Positions 1 to 11,213 are shown, numbered from the stretch's first letter. The stretch: DNA of 64,000 nt from Miscanthus floridulus (GCF_019320115.1 NC_089593.1:33622536-33686535), one strand, 5' to 3'. Notes: generated by a model not told the origin, from the letters alone. Numbers and translations are program-made.

Positions 1-160
1 TGGGCGGTTGGGCTAGCAACTTGGGGCCAATCCACACCAGGGGATGGAGACATGAACACTGCTGCTCTGTCATGACCATTAATCTAGGAAACATAAAGGC
101 GATAACACAGTAAGTTTCTGTTACAACATAACACTACGGGTACAGGGCAGCATAATTTAC

Positions 161-1045
161 CTTTGGGGGAGGTCGGGCCAGCTTGAAAGCGTGCTCGATG
201 TCGCTCAACCTGACATAATTTGGATCAGCTAAGTTGAATAGCTCTCCAATCCTGGCTTTGACTTCTATCTTGTCAAGCGCCTCTTGCCTGGTTCTCGTTG
301 GGTCTTCGCTACCTTGGTACTCTTAGCCGGGATGTACCCTCCTCTAGCAGGGCTGGATCCTTCGGCTGATGAAGTTCTCGACCACACTCGGACTATCCAG
401 TTTCTTCCACGAGATCATCCCAAGAAGTTCTGAAATATGTTCCAAGTGCTCGAGCTTCTCCAACCAGCTGTTCTTCTTCTCCAAAATGAACCCCATGTTG
501 CACAGTGTGATCGTGTTCGGCTCTTCGCAGATGTAGAACCACTTCTTGTACCAGTCGTCCAGCGATGTGTTCCAAGGGCAGTGCAAGTACTGGGCCTTCA
601 TCCCGTCATGTAGGTTGAGGTACACACCTCTGGCTATCTTCGAGCCGCCGCTTCCTTTCTTCCAAAGACAGAAAAGATGGCGAAAGAAGTTGAAATGGGG
701 CTGGAAGCCACCATATGCTTCGCAAAGATGAATGAAGGTGGAGACAAGAAGAATCGAGTTGGGATGCAGATTGCAAATCCCAATGTCGTAATACAAATAG
801 AGCCCCTGAAGGAAAGGGTGCACTGGAACCCCAAAACCCCACTTGAAGAAATCTTTGAAAACCACAATCTCACCTGGTTGTGGATCGGGGTACCCTTCTC
901 CTTTCGGCGCACGCCATCCTATGAGTGCCTTGTTGTGGAGTACTCCCATGATGACGAGGTCTTTAATGGTCTGCTCGTTGCTTCTTGACTTCCACCACTC
1001 CTTCGCCATGACTCCGGCTTTCTTCTGGGTGTCACTCTTCGCCAT
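161..1045 (-). pseudogene. Antisense extra ORF of a Tat-like gypsy element, Transposase_28-like, exon 1
   Basis: The reading frame starts at ATG 1045 (MAKSDTQKK) and is open for 233 codons. It then meets TAG near 344, but the same frame goes on through a second stop to 161, where CCAAAG is followed by a good splice donor (GTAAAT). A plausible acceptor (TTTCCTAG) lies near 84-88, with a second exon running off the window. The segment FFRHLFCLWKKG, a preceding VPVHPFLQGL block and the following WFYI are what I know from the grass family labelled 'putative gypsy type transposon' (Pfam Transposase_28). That family is found on the antisense strand between pol and the 3' LTR of Tat-lineage elements. 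Its molecular function is unknown. The position fits: the LTR of a + strand element follows at 2367. Family assignment is by eye; the splice sites are inferred. Confidence 0.7.
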
Positions 1046-1085
1046 GAATCCGCCCTTGCTAAGGAGGTGGATATGGTGGAGGGGT

Positions 1086-2366
1086 GATTGGTGACGATCT
1101 CGGAGGTATTAGGGTTGGCAAGAGGAAGAAGAAGAAGGCTATGGCGGCGAATGGTAATGGGGATCGGTAAAAAGTAACTTACCAGTTCTATATTATAAAT
1201 AACTAAGAGTTCCACTGTTTTGTCTGCCCGAGATTCTTGGGGGACGTGCGCACGCGCCATAGACGGTTGTTTTCATGACCTCGAGATCTATGCCAATATA
1301 TGTGCCCCTTCGTTATCAGTGTATGCGCCTCTTCGTTGCTAGTGTGAGAGGGCCCACACTGATGCACCTCCTTATAGGTGCCAAGCGACTGTTTGTTTGA
1401 AAGGACAAGAAGGCAGTATGACGTGCTATACCCGTCTGCTTTTTTGACCAAATGTGTCAGATTGGACTTGACAGAGTAAGAAGATAAATAAATACACCAA
1501 ATAATAGTACAAGCGGCATTCGTTTCTTCGCTGCATGTCTCGTGCTCAGGGATGGTCCAGACCACTACCGTGCTCGGGGACTGCTCCAACCACTACTATG
1601 CTTAGGGACTACCCGGACCACTACCGTGCTCGGGGCTGCCCGGACCACTACCATGCTCGGGGACTGCCCAGACCACTACCGTGTTCGGGGACTGTTTCGA
1701 CTACTACCGTGCTCGGGGACTGCTCCGACCACTACCATGCTTGGGGACTATTCTGAAGAATGCTCGGTGATTGCTCTCCTCGGCTACATGTGATGTGTAC
1801 TCACATACAGTCGAGAGACATTTATTTGGACCTTGCTACAAGGCTTATACTTCTCCTTCCAGCAAGCTCGGGGACTACATCGGTACGATGCACCTGCCGG
1901 TGCATCTCGTGTTGATTGTACGATGACTGGATTCTTAACTTTAGTGGAAATTCTTTTTAGACCCTGGCACCACGTGCCTACGTCACCTACTACCAGGCTC
2001 GGGGACTAAGTGGGCACACTTCACCTTGCGGTGAATGTGTTTATTTTATCGACCCCTACGCTTTGACTGATTGCCAAGATTACTACTGTCCAAGGGTCAC
2101 TTATATTTCTTATCAGAAATACAAGTGGGCACACTTGATAAGGAAATAAATCTTTTTCTTTTTTCTTTAAGAGCACCATGCATTCTTCGGACAACCGGAA
2201 TCTTCGGCTATAATCGTGGTCTACTGCTCTCAGTTCTGATCAGAATGCTGGCGCATTTGATTGGTCAAAGTTTCAATCAGTTGAAGATGACATGAAGACG
2301 GATCGCATTAGTCGAAGGAGATCCAACGGCGTGTCGCAGCATAATACATGGTGCTCGGGGACTAGC
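1086..2366 (+). other. 3' untranslated region of the gypsy element ending at 2837
   Basis: No coding frame is convincing here. The stretch lies between the antisense ORF and the 3' LTR. It repeats the motif GCTCGGGGACT many times: in the minisatellite and singly near 1866, 1999 and 2353. The last copy (GCTCGGGGACTAGC) abuts the LTR at 2367 and stands where the polypurine tract should be. The track ORFs of 73-83 codons at 1535-1793 are only translations of the tandem repeat. Confidence 0.6.
1548..1755 (+). repeat. 28-bp minisatellite containing a PPT-like motif
   Basis: About seven imperfect copies of a unit of the form GGACTGCYCSGACCACTACC plus YGTGCTCGG. The ACCACTAC word falls at 1561, 1589, 1617, 1644, 1672, 1700 and 1728, so the period is 28 bp with one 27-bp step. 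Each unit carries the GCTCGGGGACT word that also sits just before the LTR at 2367. Tandem arrays in this position are known from the hypervariable 3' UTR of Tat-lineage retrotransposons. Confidence 0.9.
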
Positions 2367-2837
2367 TGTGGGGGTATTAACCCCTATACCCTTATGGCTA
2401 GGCTTGGGCTGGCCCGGATCAGGGGGTCCGGTCCACTGGAAGACGACGCGCGACCCGGCCAACCTTTTCGGAGTCCCGCGCAAGGAGTCAAGGTAGATTT
2501 GGAGATCAAGCAAGATCCTGGTCGGTCAGAATAGGAGTTTTTATCCGGCCACCTATGGCAATTATAACTGGCTAGGATTAGTTTCTAGATCTGTAACCCT
2601 GCCCCCCGGACTATATAAGGCGGGCAGGGGACCCCTCTAAAAAACATCTCTTATTGACATACAGCAATACAATCAGACGCAGGACGTAGGTATTACGCCT
2701 TCTTGGTAGCCGAACCTGGATAAAACCTCATGCCTGTCTTGCGTCACCGTCTTGTTTGTAGCTTGCGCATCTGTTTGCCGACAATCTACTACCTTGGGCA
2801 TACCCCTAGGTAGACTGTCGACCATATTTCGTCGACA
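2367..2837 (+). mobile_element. 471-bp gypsy LTR (3' LTR of a truncated element)
   Basis: Begins TGTGGGGGTATTAACC and ends TTCGTCGACA, i.e. TG...CA. A second copy of exactly the same length lies at 12781-13251 and defines both edges. Promoter-like signals are visible: ACTATATAAGG near 2610 followed by a C-rich stretch. On the left the element's own internal region (PPT-like GCTCGGGGACTAGC) abuts it. On the right the sequence switches at once into a CACTA exon, so this is the 3' LTR of an element inserted in that gene. The expected target duplication (ATGAG at 2838-2842) cannot be checked because the 5' end is outside the window. Confidence 0.85.
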
Positions 2838-3512
2838 ATGAGGCTTGGAGGAGGGAAGCAGCACAACCGGTACTGGATGGCGGACAACCAAGTTGACACG
2901 GCCTCTACTCCCACCCTCTCCCAGATTTGAGCAATGAGCACGAGCTCCTCCCTCCCTATACGACCTCGGCAGCAGAGTTCACAGCAGCAGGTGACGGAAC
3001 TCCAGGTTAGTCCTGTTTTATTCATCGTTCATTGCTTTTACATATATCTTGCCTTTGCATTGTTGAAACATTACGGGTGAAATATTGCAGGCCCAAGTGC
3101 AGAGGCTGGAGGCCACGCAGGCGGCCTCGCAGGCAGAGCAAGAGCTAAGGAGGTAGGCCGAGGAGAAGAGGCTGTAGGACCTTTATGCGTTCATGGCGAA
3201 CCTTCAGGCCACGATGGGTATAGCCGTGCCACCTTCGCTCCTCGCTCCAGTGCTTCGTACTCCTGAACCTAGTCCGGTGAGTATGGTTGTTTATTGCTTT
3301 AGCTTGTGCGACCCTCCTGCAGAAACTCATGAATTCGCTTTTCCTTTGCGCAGCCACCGTCCGCAGGTTCAAACCTGACTCCTCAAGGGCACCACTCGAC
3401 GCATCCAAGTGAAGCTGACCCTTCTCCACAGTCCGGGTGGCCAGCTGGCCCTCCTCCACAGCCCGGGTGCCCAGGTGGCCCTTCTTCACAGCCTAGGTGG
3501 CCAGGGTGGTAG
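2838..3512 (+). pseudogene. CACTA transposon-encoded protein, last three exons, broken
   Basis: Three exons join in phase 0: 2838-3005 (56 codons), 3091-3276 (62 codons) and 3354-3512 (53 codons including TAG). They are bounded by CAG|GTTAGT, TTGCAG|GCC, CCG|GTGAGT and GCGCAG|CCA. The first contains a KQHNRYWMAD-like block followed by DTASTPTLSQI, familiar from the C-terminal part of plant CACTA (En/Spm) transposase-related ORFs. The second is Gln/Glu-rich and coiled-coil-like. The third is Pro/Gly/Trp-rich with repeated GWP-type units. Three in-frame stops (TGA after SQI, TAG twice in exon 2) all sit where CGA or CAG would be expected, as after cytosine deamination. The retroelement LTR ending at 2837 cuts the gene on its 5' side. 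No function remains. Confidence 0.75.
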
Positions 3513-3589
3513 TAGGTGCCTTTAATTTGTCTCTTTTCATGTTTCATGGACTTATATTGCACTTAGACTTGTGTTGGATCAAATACTTG

Positions 3590-3770
3590 TGACATATATG
3601 TATTGTGATGGATGTGATATATATTGTCATGGATGTGTATGTGATGGAGGCATGTGATGGAGGGATGTGATGGAGGCATGTGTGGTATATATTGTGATGC
3701 ATGTGTGATATATATTGTGAGAATATATGTGAATTGCTTGTCTGTGACAATAATGTGAGAATATATGTGA
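3590..3770 (+). repeat. TG-rich degenerate tandem repeat
   Basis: Short words such as TGTGATGGAGGCATG and TGATATATATTGTG recur in a GT-rich stretch. It belongs to the 3' part of the CACTA element, between the last exon and the subterminal repeats. No coding potential is visible. Confidence 0.6.
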
Positions 3771-3799
3771 TGGAAAGCAAAAATAAAAAAATTAAATTT

Positions 3800-4354
3800 T
3801 CTGCAGATTTACCGAGTGTTGCACTCGGCAAATGACTCTTTGCCGAGTGCCACAACCATAGCACTCGGCAAAACTGGGCACAACTGGGCAAAACTGGCTT
3901 AGGTCCCAGATTTGCTGAGTGCTATGGTCACGGCACTCGGCGAAACTGGGCACTTTGCCGAGTGCTAGAACCATGGCACTCGGCAAAGATTTTTTGAAAA
4001 AAAAAATTAAATTTTTTTTGCCGAGTACCGGCCATGTCACCACTCGGCGAAGATTTTTTTTTAAAAAAAATAGGAAAACTTTGCCGAGTGCCGGCCACGT
4101 CACCACTTGGCAAAGGCGTCGTCAGACGGGCCTTTCTATTGACGGCGACTTTTCAGTGCCGAGTGTTGACGTGGCATTCGGCAAAGGCTTTGCCGAGTGC
4201 CCGATATATTGCACTCGGCAAAGAACCCTTTGCCGACAAAAGCTATGCCGACGGGTCTTTGCCGAGTGTAACACTCGGCAAACTCTTTGCCGAATGCAAA
4301 CTTGGGTTTGCCGAGTGTTTAGGGTAGTCGGCAAAGAACCCGTGTCCAGTAGTG
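3800..4354. mobile_element. Right end of a CACTA transposon: subterminal repeats and terminal inverted repeat
   Basis: About twenty copies of TTTGCCGAGTG and its complement CACTCGGCAAA (some diverged) are packed in head-to-head pairs from about 3808 to 4340. In CACTA elements such subterminal repeats are the binding sites for the TNPA-type protein. The array ends with GTCCAGTAGTG at 4344-4354, the complement of a CACTA terminus (CACTACTGGAC), preceded by GGCAAAGAACCCGT. A 3-bp target duplication would be TGG at 4355-4357, but the left end of the transposon is outside the window. A- and T-runs near 3986-4020 and 4056-4070 separate repeat pairs. Confidence 0.9.
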
Positions 4355-4807
4355 TGGTCGTCAGCCCCTAGCTCTCGTTCTAGTAGTGGCAATGGCCGAG
4401 TAGAGGAGTCAGTGCGGGATGCTGGCGTTTCGGGCTTGGGAGCCCCGAGCATCAGCTTGACCTTCGTGGGCATGTAGCCGGTCACCACGGCCGAGTAGTC
4501 GGACACCGCAGCCAGTAGCCCGTTGTTGACCACATCAAACCCACGGCCTTCAGTCAGTCATCCTGGAAGTGAAACCAGTTGGGACTCATCCCCGACTGGG
4601 TCTTGTCACACAGGACTTTTTCTCGAGTAATTATAAGTTGAGCCAGGTAGTCAGGAGAGCGCTTGGCGTTCATTCAGGGCTTCGCAGCCAGGAGATGACG
4701 TCCGAGTATTTTCCTCATGCTGATTGCTTTCGTTATCATGCATGAGGAAAATCTGGATGTCCCTCGAGCAGCATGCACATGCATGATGATCAAAGGTAGA
4801 TGGATGT
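4355..4807. other. Unrecognised flank of the CACTA element
   Basis: The minus strand has an open stretch at 4243-4533 (reading GLLAAVSDYSAVVTGYMP), but it runs into the transposon end, so the annotated start and stop do not belong to one gene. Upstream in other minus frames there are further partial runs (SPNWFHFQDD). It may be a decayed antisense ORF of a retroelement. I cannot assign it. Confidence 0.3.
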
Positions 4808-4995
4808 GCTCGGACGGCTCACTTGCGGCTCGATGGCGGCTCGCTTACGTCTTGGACAGCTCATTTGTGGCTCGGAAATGGCTCGCTTGTGGCTCTGATG
4901 GCTCGCTCATGGCTCGGATGGCTCGCTCGTGACTCGGACGGCTCGTTTGACGGCTCGCTTGCAGCTCGCTTGTGGCTCGCTCGACGGCTCGTACG
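4808..4995 (+). repeat. Degenerate GGCTCGCT tandem repeat
   Basis: The words GGCTCGCT, GGCTCGGA and GGCTCGTT recur about sixteen times with spacings of mostly 8 to 18 bp, without a fixed long unit. Translations of this stretch are repeat artefacts. Confidence 0.75.
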
Positions 4996-7900
4996 TGCTG
5001 GAGTCCGTGTTGTTCGATCTTGAGTTGGAGATGTGGAAGAGGAGCAACAAATCTGCACGTGTGTGAGACTCATGCTCACGCATGAATACACGTACGAATC
5101 TTAACAGCTTGGATGTCTTCGTTGTACATGTACACGTACGTGTTCGTTCAGGCATGATTAGCTTGCATGTTGATATGCACTTGATCTGCTTTCGCTCGGG
5201 TCGGCGATTGGGCGGATTAGCTTTGGTGCGCTGTATATACGCAGTGGTGACTGTCTGCATTTTCCGCTAGCTATCTAATATGCTTAAATCATATTTGAAA
5301 ATTTGTAGTATTTGGAACTCGAGCAGTCCGCCGTGCTATATATTCCGCATAGTAGACTTTGAACATTTAGAGTCGCTTAGCAGATGATAATGTTGGCGTC
5401 GAGGCCCGAACAAGTGTCCGGTGAATGAATGATAGAACCCCCGATTGTAAATTCGGGTCGATGATGGAACTTCTGAATATATCCTATTTTAAATTCTTAA
5501 AACAAAATAATTAGTAACCAGCCCCGAGTATATACTTGAGGGGTTCTATAAAAATATTAAAAAAATAAGACAATAAAATTGCTTATTTAAATTTTTGGCA
5601 AGAATGGAAATTAATCGATATAACCAAACAAAGGACCCTAGCTTGTCCAGGCTATTTTGGTAGTACGCGGAGTTTGTTCGGGACGTTAGCAGCTAAGACT
5701 CAAAGCGGTCTTTCATGCATTAGTCCCTTGAAACCAACATACTCCACAAATAGCTCAATTTGCTTTAATCCAGCAACTTTTGGTTATATGATATTTGTAT
5801 TGTAGTAGCCCCCGACTATCTATTTGGATTAGCAGGTAACCGAGTAGAGAGTAGAGCAATAGATTACAAGAAGGAAAACTTGAAAAGTTGAAAGAACTTA
5901 TATGAAATATAAGAGCGTGACAGGCACGATCCAATTAACAGTAATAGGTAACTTGCAAAGTAGTAAGTTGACTCGCAAATATGATAATTAGAGCTGCATG
6001 AACGACTAGAGAGCGTCGTGATTCTGTAGCCCCAGCCATCATATTCGGGGCAAAAAAATGTTTGGGGCAGCCCCCGAGCATTGTATTCAGGTTTGGTGAA
6101 AATAAAAGGAGTACTTTGTGACTTATTAATTTGTAATACTTTGATCGCTTGAGATCGAACATTCCGCCAAGCGCAATGAGCCTCTTGTTATGGTACTTTA
6201 GAAAATATTAACGAGTTCCTTGATCATTTGAGGTCAAGCACTCCGTCAAGCGCAATGGACCCTCGCATGATGGGCACTTTGGGATGAATGAGTACTTGAT
6301 CACTTGAGGTCAAGACTCCGTCGAGCCTTCGGACCTTCGCATGATTGTGTACTTCGAGACGTACTTTGGACTCATTCGAGATCGAGTGCTTTGTTAAGCA
6401 CAATGGACTCTTCTTATGATCAAGCACTATAGGAGATAGAACGTGTGTCACAAAAGTACTTAGAGTGGTTTTAAGGGTTGTTGCCTTCTCTCCTGATATT
6501 GTTTCCCTTTGTGTTATGCACTTTGTGTACTTGACTGTAGCCCCCGTGCGTAGGACACTAGCAATATGATGGTGTGACCCATACAGTATTGGGTTGTGGC
6601 GTTAGTCATTGTTGCTAACAAAACTTTACACATAGACATATCATGCAGGTACTTAAATCGCAGAGAAAAAGACGGGTATGCACCAGAGTGCCATTATTAT
6701 GTGTAGTAGCCACTTACTTTCTCCTAAGTTGGAGGCTAACTTAATAGAAAGTAGGAGCAAAAAGATAACATAATAAAAATAATTATGGAAATGACTTAGC
6801 TGATCCAATGAGATGGTGGTGCCATTGTTGTAGAGTGCTGCCACGGCGAGAGATGGCGGGAGGTCGAGAGCCATGACGAGAGTTTGATCGAGACCGTACC
6901 GAGGATGCCAGCCGACATTGCTCGAGTAGTACTTGTCGAGGACATTGTTGGAAGCGGACGGCTAGCCCAAAATAGTCCATCGTTGGTGCGCCCGATTAGT
7001 TGTTGCCAGTGATGCTACTGTCGTACACCCGGTTTGAGGACGTGTTCGTCGATGTGGATGACGAATCAACGAGCCATGGTGTGCTGATGACGAGGGCCAC
7101 TCGGAACGACGAATCGAGAGCCGAAATATAATGACGACCAAACGACGCAGGACATCAACGAGGGCCGCCTCGGGGCGACCATGCTGAGGGTTGTCGTCGG
7201 CTCCTGTGAATAGTAGTTATGCAGATACATGCAGCTGATATCGAGAGATATACATATATCATAGAATTTTTAATATAAAATAAATAACATGACTTAGCTC
7301 AATCGACGTCGAGTGGAGTAGCGGCATGTCATGATATCCGAGTAGATGTATGTGACCCGAACGGGTCGGTTGAGGCTCGATGCAGTCGGGCAGATTGATG
7401 CAGTCGGGGAGCTTGCTACCGGCTTGACAGCAGTCTTCACTCCATGATGTATATGTGTATGCTGGGAGCATCGGGGCGTTTCATGCATGTCCATAATTAG
7501 CTTGTGAACGGACTCTCTGTTGCTTCGCCTATGGAAATACACGTGTCCGTGTACGTGTCCGCCCGTATGTTCTTGTTCATCTGCTTGATCGCGTCATGCC
7601 ACATGTCGTATTCAGCCTCGGTCATCGTGATGGTCTTGAATCATCTGCTGTAGGTCGTCGTGGCCGTCGCCAGCCGACTTCCTTTCTCTGATATTGATCT
7701 GGGGACCTTGAGCCGAGTCTGGCACGTGAGCGTAGCCCCCGTGCAGCTTATTGAGATCGGACGGCGCGACTAGCTTGATGGTGTATGTGCACCTCCCTGA
7801 CGGCAGCTTGACGTTCCGGTGATGGCAGTAGATGCGTCTTGAGACGAAGGCTGCCGCAGGACGGTGATCGACGAAGACCCCAGCTGAGACCTGCCATGGA

Positions 7901-8893
7901 ACGATATCGAATCGACGAAGCAGGACGATGATGAAGGCCGTCGCAGGATCATGATCAGCCGATGATATGTTGATGATGATGATCGCAACTGCCATCAAGA
8001 AATCGTGAAGACAGGTAGAGATATTTGGGTACATGCGAATATATGAGAATATTGAATAAAAATTCAACTTAGCTTTTGGATCCATAAGTATGGATGTTGT
8101 CTCTTTCAGATTGTTGGAAATCACAAGGAAAATTATTCTCTGTATGCACGCATGCATATATGCATATGGACATACGAGTTCCCAAATCTTGATCGCTAGC
8201 CTTCATGGTTCTGTAGACGAGCACGACACTTGAACGTGTTATCACGTAACACCGTAGCACCGCCGCTTGTCCAGGCTGTTCTGGATGCCTTGATTAGGAT
8301 CTTCGGGTTTGGATGCCTGCCGTGGCCACGTTGATGTAGTCATCGTGTGGAACCACCCGATCGGAGCCCGATGAACAGGGGCCGCCGCTCGACTCCAGCA
8401 CAAGAATCCGCCGCCGCGACTTGCATCTTGAAAACAAATCTCCTCCGACGATCGGTATAATCGATCTTTGCGCAGAATTCTCCTACCTGGCACGTCTCTG
8501 ACCGTGTTTTTTTAGCGCTAGATATTTGGTTCTTGGGAACCCCGCTTGGTGTGAAGAGCAAAAGATCAGGCCCTGTAAGCGAGTAAAAGCCTTATGTCCA
8601 ATTACTACTCTTGTATTTTTGTATTTCGATGAGATTGCAATTACAATGTAGCTATGTCTATGGACGATGAGTGATCTGAGATTCGATGATTACAACAGGG
8701 GGTATTGCTAGATATTTATATGTGGGATCAATTTGTCCCCAAGCTTAAGTAGTCGTGCCCTAATTAGAGTCTTAGCGTAATCCGGAGATATCCTTCCTCG
8801 AATAGGGTCGTCGTGCCTGGTCGGGTCTCTTCTGATCCAGGCTCAGTGTTCAGCAAATCCTATAGTTGGGATACCCGGGGATATGGCATCGAC
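4996..8893 (-). mobile_element. Unresolved LTR-retroelement-derived block, probably LTR-like on the minus strand
   Basis: On the minus strand the block begins at 8893 with TGTCGATGCCATATCCCC, a TG start. It has a TATA-like word (ATATAAATATC) about 170 bp further on, near 8716-8726. The phrase TAGCCCCCG, common in grass gypsy LTRs, occurs near 5808, 6539 and 7735. I could not find a matching second LTR, a PBS or any pol motif, so extent and family are open. The longest frame (minus, 7612-8157, 181 codons) resembles nothing I know and has low-complexity His/Asp runs. Nothing gene-like was found elsewhere in this stretch. Confidence 0.35.
6142..6445 (+). repeat. Four imperfect tandem copies of a 73-79 bp unit
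   Basis: Copies start near 6142, 6221, 6297 and 6370. Each begins with a variant of TGATCACTTGAGGTCAAG, followed by CTCCGTCAAGCGCAATGGAC and a TGATGGGCACTTTG-like tail. The region lies inside the unresolved LTR-like block, so the array is probably internal to a long LTR or UTR. Confidence 0.75.
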
Positions 8894-11213
8894 AATATGG
8901 AAGTGTTGATCATATTTTCATAGGCTTTTAAATTAAGCGTGGTGCTTAGATTAAATAGCCTACCTTAATCATATTAGACTTGGTGTCTAGTTTGGTTATT
9001 GAACTAAAACTGCTTGTATAGACATTGGTTGTATGCAATAACCTCCTCAAGAAATTGTCAATGTGAGAATTGAGTGAACATTGAACAAGAGTTGAAACAA
9101 GACACTGGAAAAGGATCTTTGCCAACTAAACAGGAGCACCAACTTGTCCTTGCATAGAAGAAAACCTTTTGCCCCTATGACAACAATACCCTCGTTTCTT
9201 TGTGAATTCCTTCGGGTATGTGTTGTCCACTAACCTGTGCAGGGATGAGAAATGAACCCTTGATCAAGAGGGAGGTCAGGCACACACCTCCAAGTCCAAA
9301 ACAATCTTATCATGCCAAAGCCAAATAAAAATCAAGATGGTGTGGCGGAATTCATCTTTGGGATTGTAAGATGCAAATTCAAACCGAATGGACTTGAAAT
9401 AATGAGCCCTCACAGACAGGTAAATCAGTATGTATCCCATATTTAATTCTCGCATATCTTCTAAATTTTGAATTTTTGCATGTTTAGTTTTCAATCCAAA
9501 TTTTTTTCTTTCATGCGTAACAACTTAAAACGACCCTGTCTCAAGTTACAAAAAAATGAGTAATATAAAATTTGCTCGTATTGTTTCTTTGCATAATAAA
9601 CTCGCTCTAGCTTACCCTTGTTCCAAGATCAAGCTAATCTTTCACCTCCCATTCTAATAATGTCTTCCACAATAAAAAAAGCAAGTTAGCAAGAACATGT
9701 TGCTAGGACAAGTTCCCTTCGGGTATTACTGGTTACTAACAATTATAGGTAAAGGTTTTAAAAGAACGAAGGCTGTACAATGTCTGAGAATATGGGTGTT
9801 GCAATATACATTGAGGGATGCCTCAATGTACGTTCACACTTGGCTTTTAGTGTCGAATGACATAAAAGTACAAGTGTGGGAGAGGTTGGTCGACCTACCT
9901 ACAAGTCGTCGGACCCTGCTCTGCCTCCTCTCGGGCTCCCGTCACTCCGGCACGATGGTTTGCACTCCCTATGCTCATCCTTGCTTTGTTTCTACAAGTT
10001 TGATTGTGTTTTAAATTCCATATATGTCAATCAACTTAAAATGTGAAATAAAATCTTGCTAAGCTATGAACTTGACTTTATAAAGGTTGGTCAACATAAA
10101 CTTTATTCCTAGTTCATATACTTGTTACTTGTGGACACATATCTTTATGAGGAAAACATGTCAACTAAATTGTTGTGAAGTGAGATATGATAAAGACTAA
10201 AGAAATATTATCTTTTCTATGTAAGCTCTTGGAGATTTATTATTTTCATAAAACATTAAAACCCATAGCCTCACTTCTTCTCAATGATGAGGTTTCCTAC
10301 CAAGTCCAAATATCATGTTATATGTTGAAAACCTTCCACATATGCTACTTGCTTTTGTATTGAGCTTAGTCAAACTTTGTTGACCCTTGTTGAGGAATTT
10401 ATCATGCTCCCAAGATCAAGATCACATACACTCCACCGAATATATGCTATACTTCTACACTAGAAGTAAGCAAAAACATGCCTTTCCATTTCCACCAAAT
10501 AAATACTCCATGTTTTCAAGCATGATCTTTCTCCACAATCCATTCAAAAGAGGCATGGGCTATGAAAAAAAGTATTGAAAAAGAAAAAGAAAGAGAAAAA
10601 AATGTGGACACAAGAAGGTCCAAAGAAAAAAAAGAGAAAAAAAGAGAGAAACATAGCCATGCTCACAAATAAAAGGTGGAGAAAGAATCATATCGTGCTA
10701 TGTTGTAATCATGATCATCATATTTCCACACACATGCACATCTTGATCTAGGGGTATGACATTTTTCTCCATGGATCCTTTGTTTGACTTAGCAATATAT
10801 GCAAGGCAAGTGTGCTTTACTCTTATCCAACCTTGAACTCCACATAAGCTTGCTAGAAGTACGATGTCAGGCAAAACACCAATGCCTTGGTGAGGATACA
10901 TACACCATTGAGCGATTTGAGAGTACCATTTGAGAAGAAGTACAAGCTATGTTTTCATTTGCAAAAAGTTACAAAAACTCCAAGCATGCTTCATGATGGG
11001 ATACTGATGACTTGGTGTCAAAACCGTTCCACTTTTCAACCGCTCAAGGCGACATGGTAGCCACTTCAAAATCCACAAGGTACGAGGAATGACTTGGAAT
11101 ATCTTTTATGCTACCATCCTATCTTTTTAAGTCTTGTTTCTTATCTAATTGCACCAAAATGTTTGTTTCCACACTTTGCTCGGGACTAGCAAAGGTTTGG
11201 TGTGGGGGAGCTT
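8894..11213 (+). mobile_element. 3' non-coding internal region of an Athila-like gypsy element
   Basis: AT-rich with no sustained frame. It ends in CTCGGGACTAGCAAAGG and then GTGTGGGGGAGC, the kind of purine-rich tract that precedes the 3' LTR in Athila-type elements, directly before the LTR at 11214. A GA-rich low-complexity run lies at 10565-10650. The left edge is set only by the end of the neighbouring LTR-like block, so part of this stretch could be older flanking DNA. Confidence 0.45.

Noticed and set aside
1548..1755. CRISPR-like array (28-bp repeats)
   Set aside because: Units are adjacent without spacers, diverged, and lie in a plant retroelement 3' UTR.
1535..1793. Repetitive proteins of 73 and 83 residues
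   Set aside because: They are translations of the 28-bp minisatellite, which is open in several frames because of its composition.
7612..8157. 181-residue minus-strand protein as a gene
   Set aside because: No recognisable domain, low-complexity His/Asp stretches, and it lies in LTR-like DNA.
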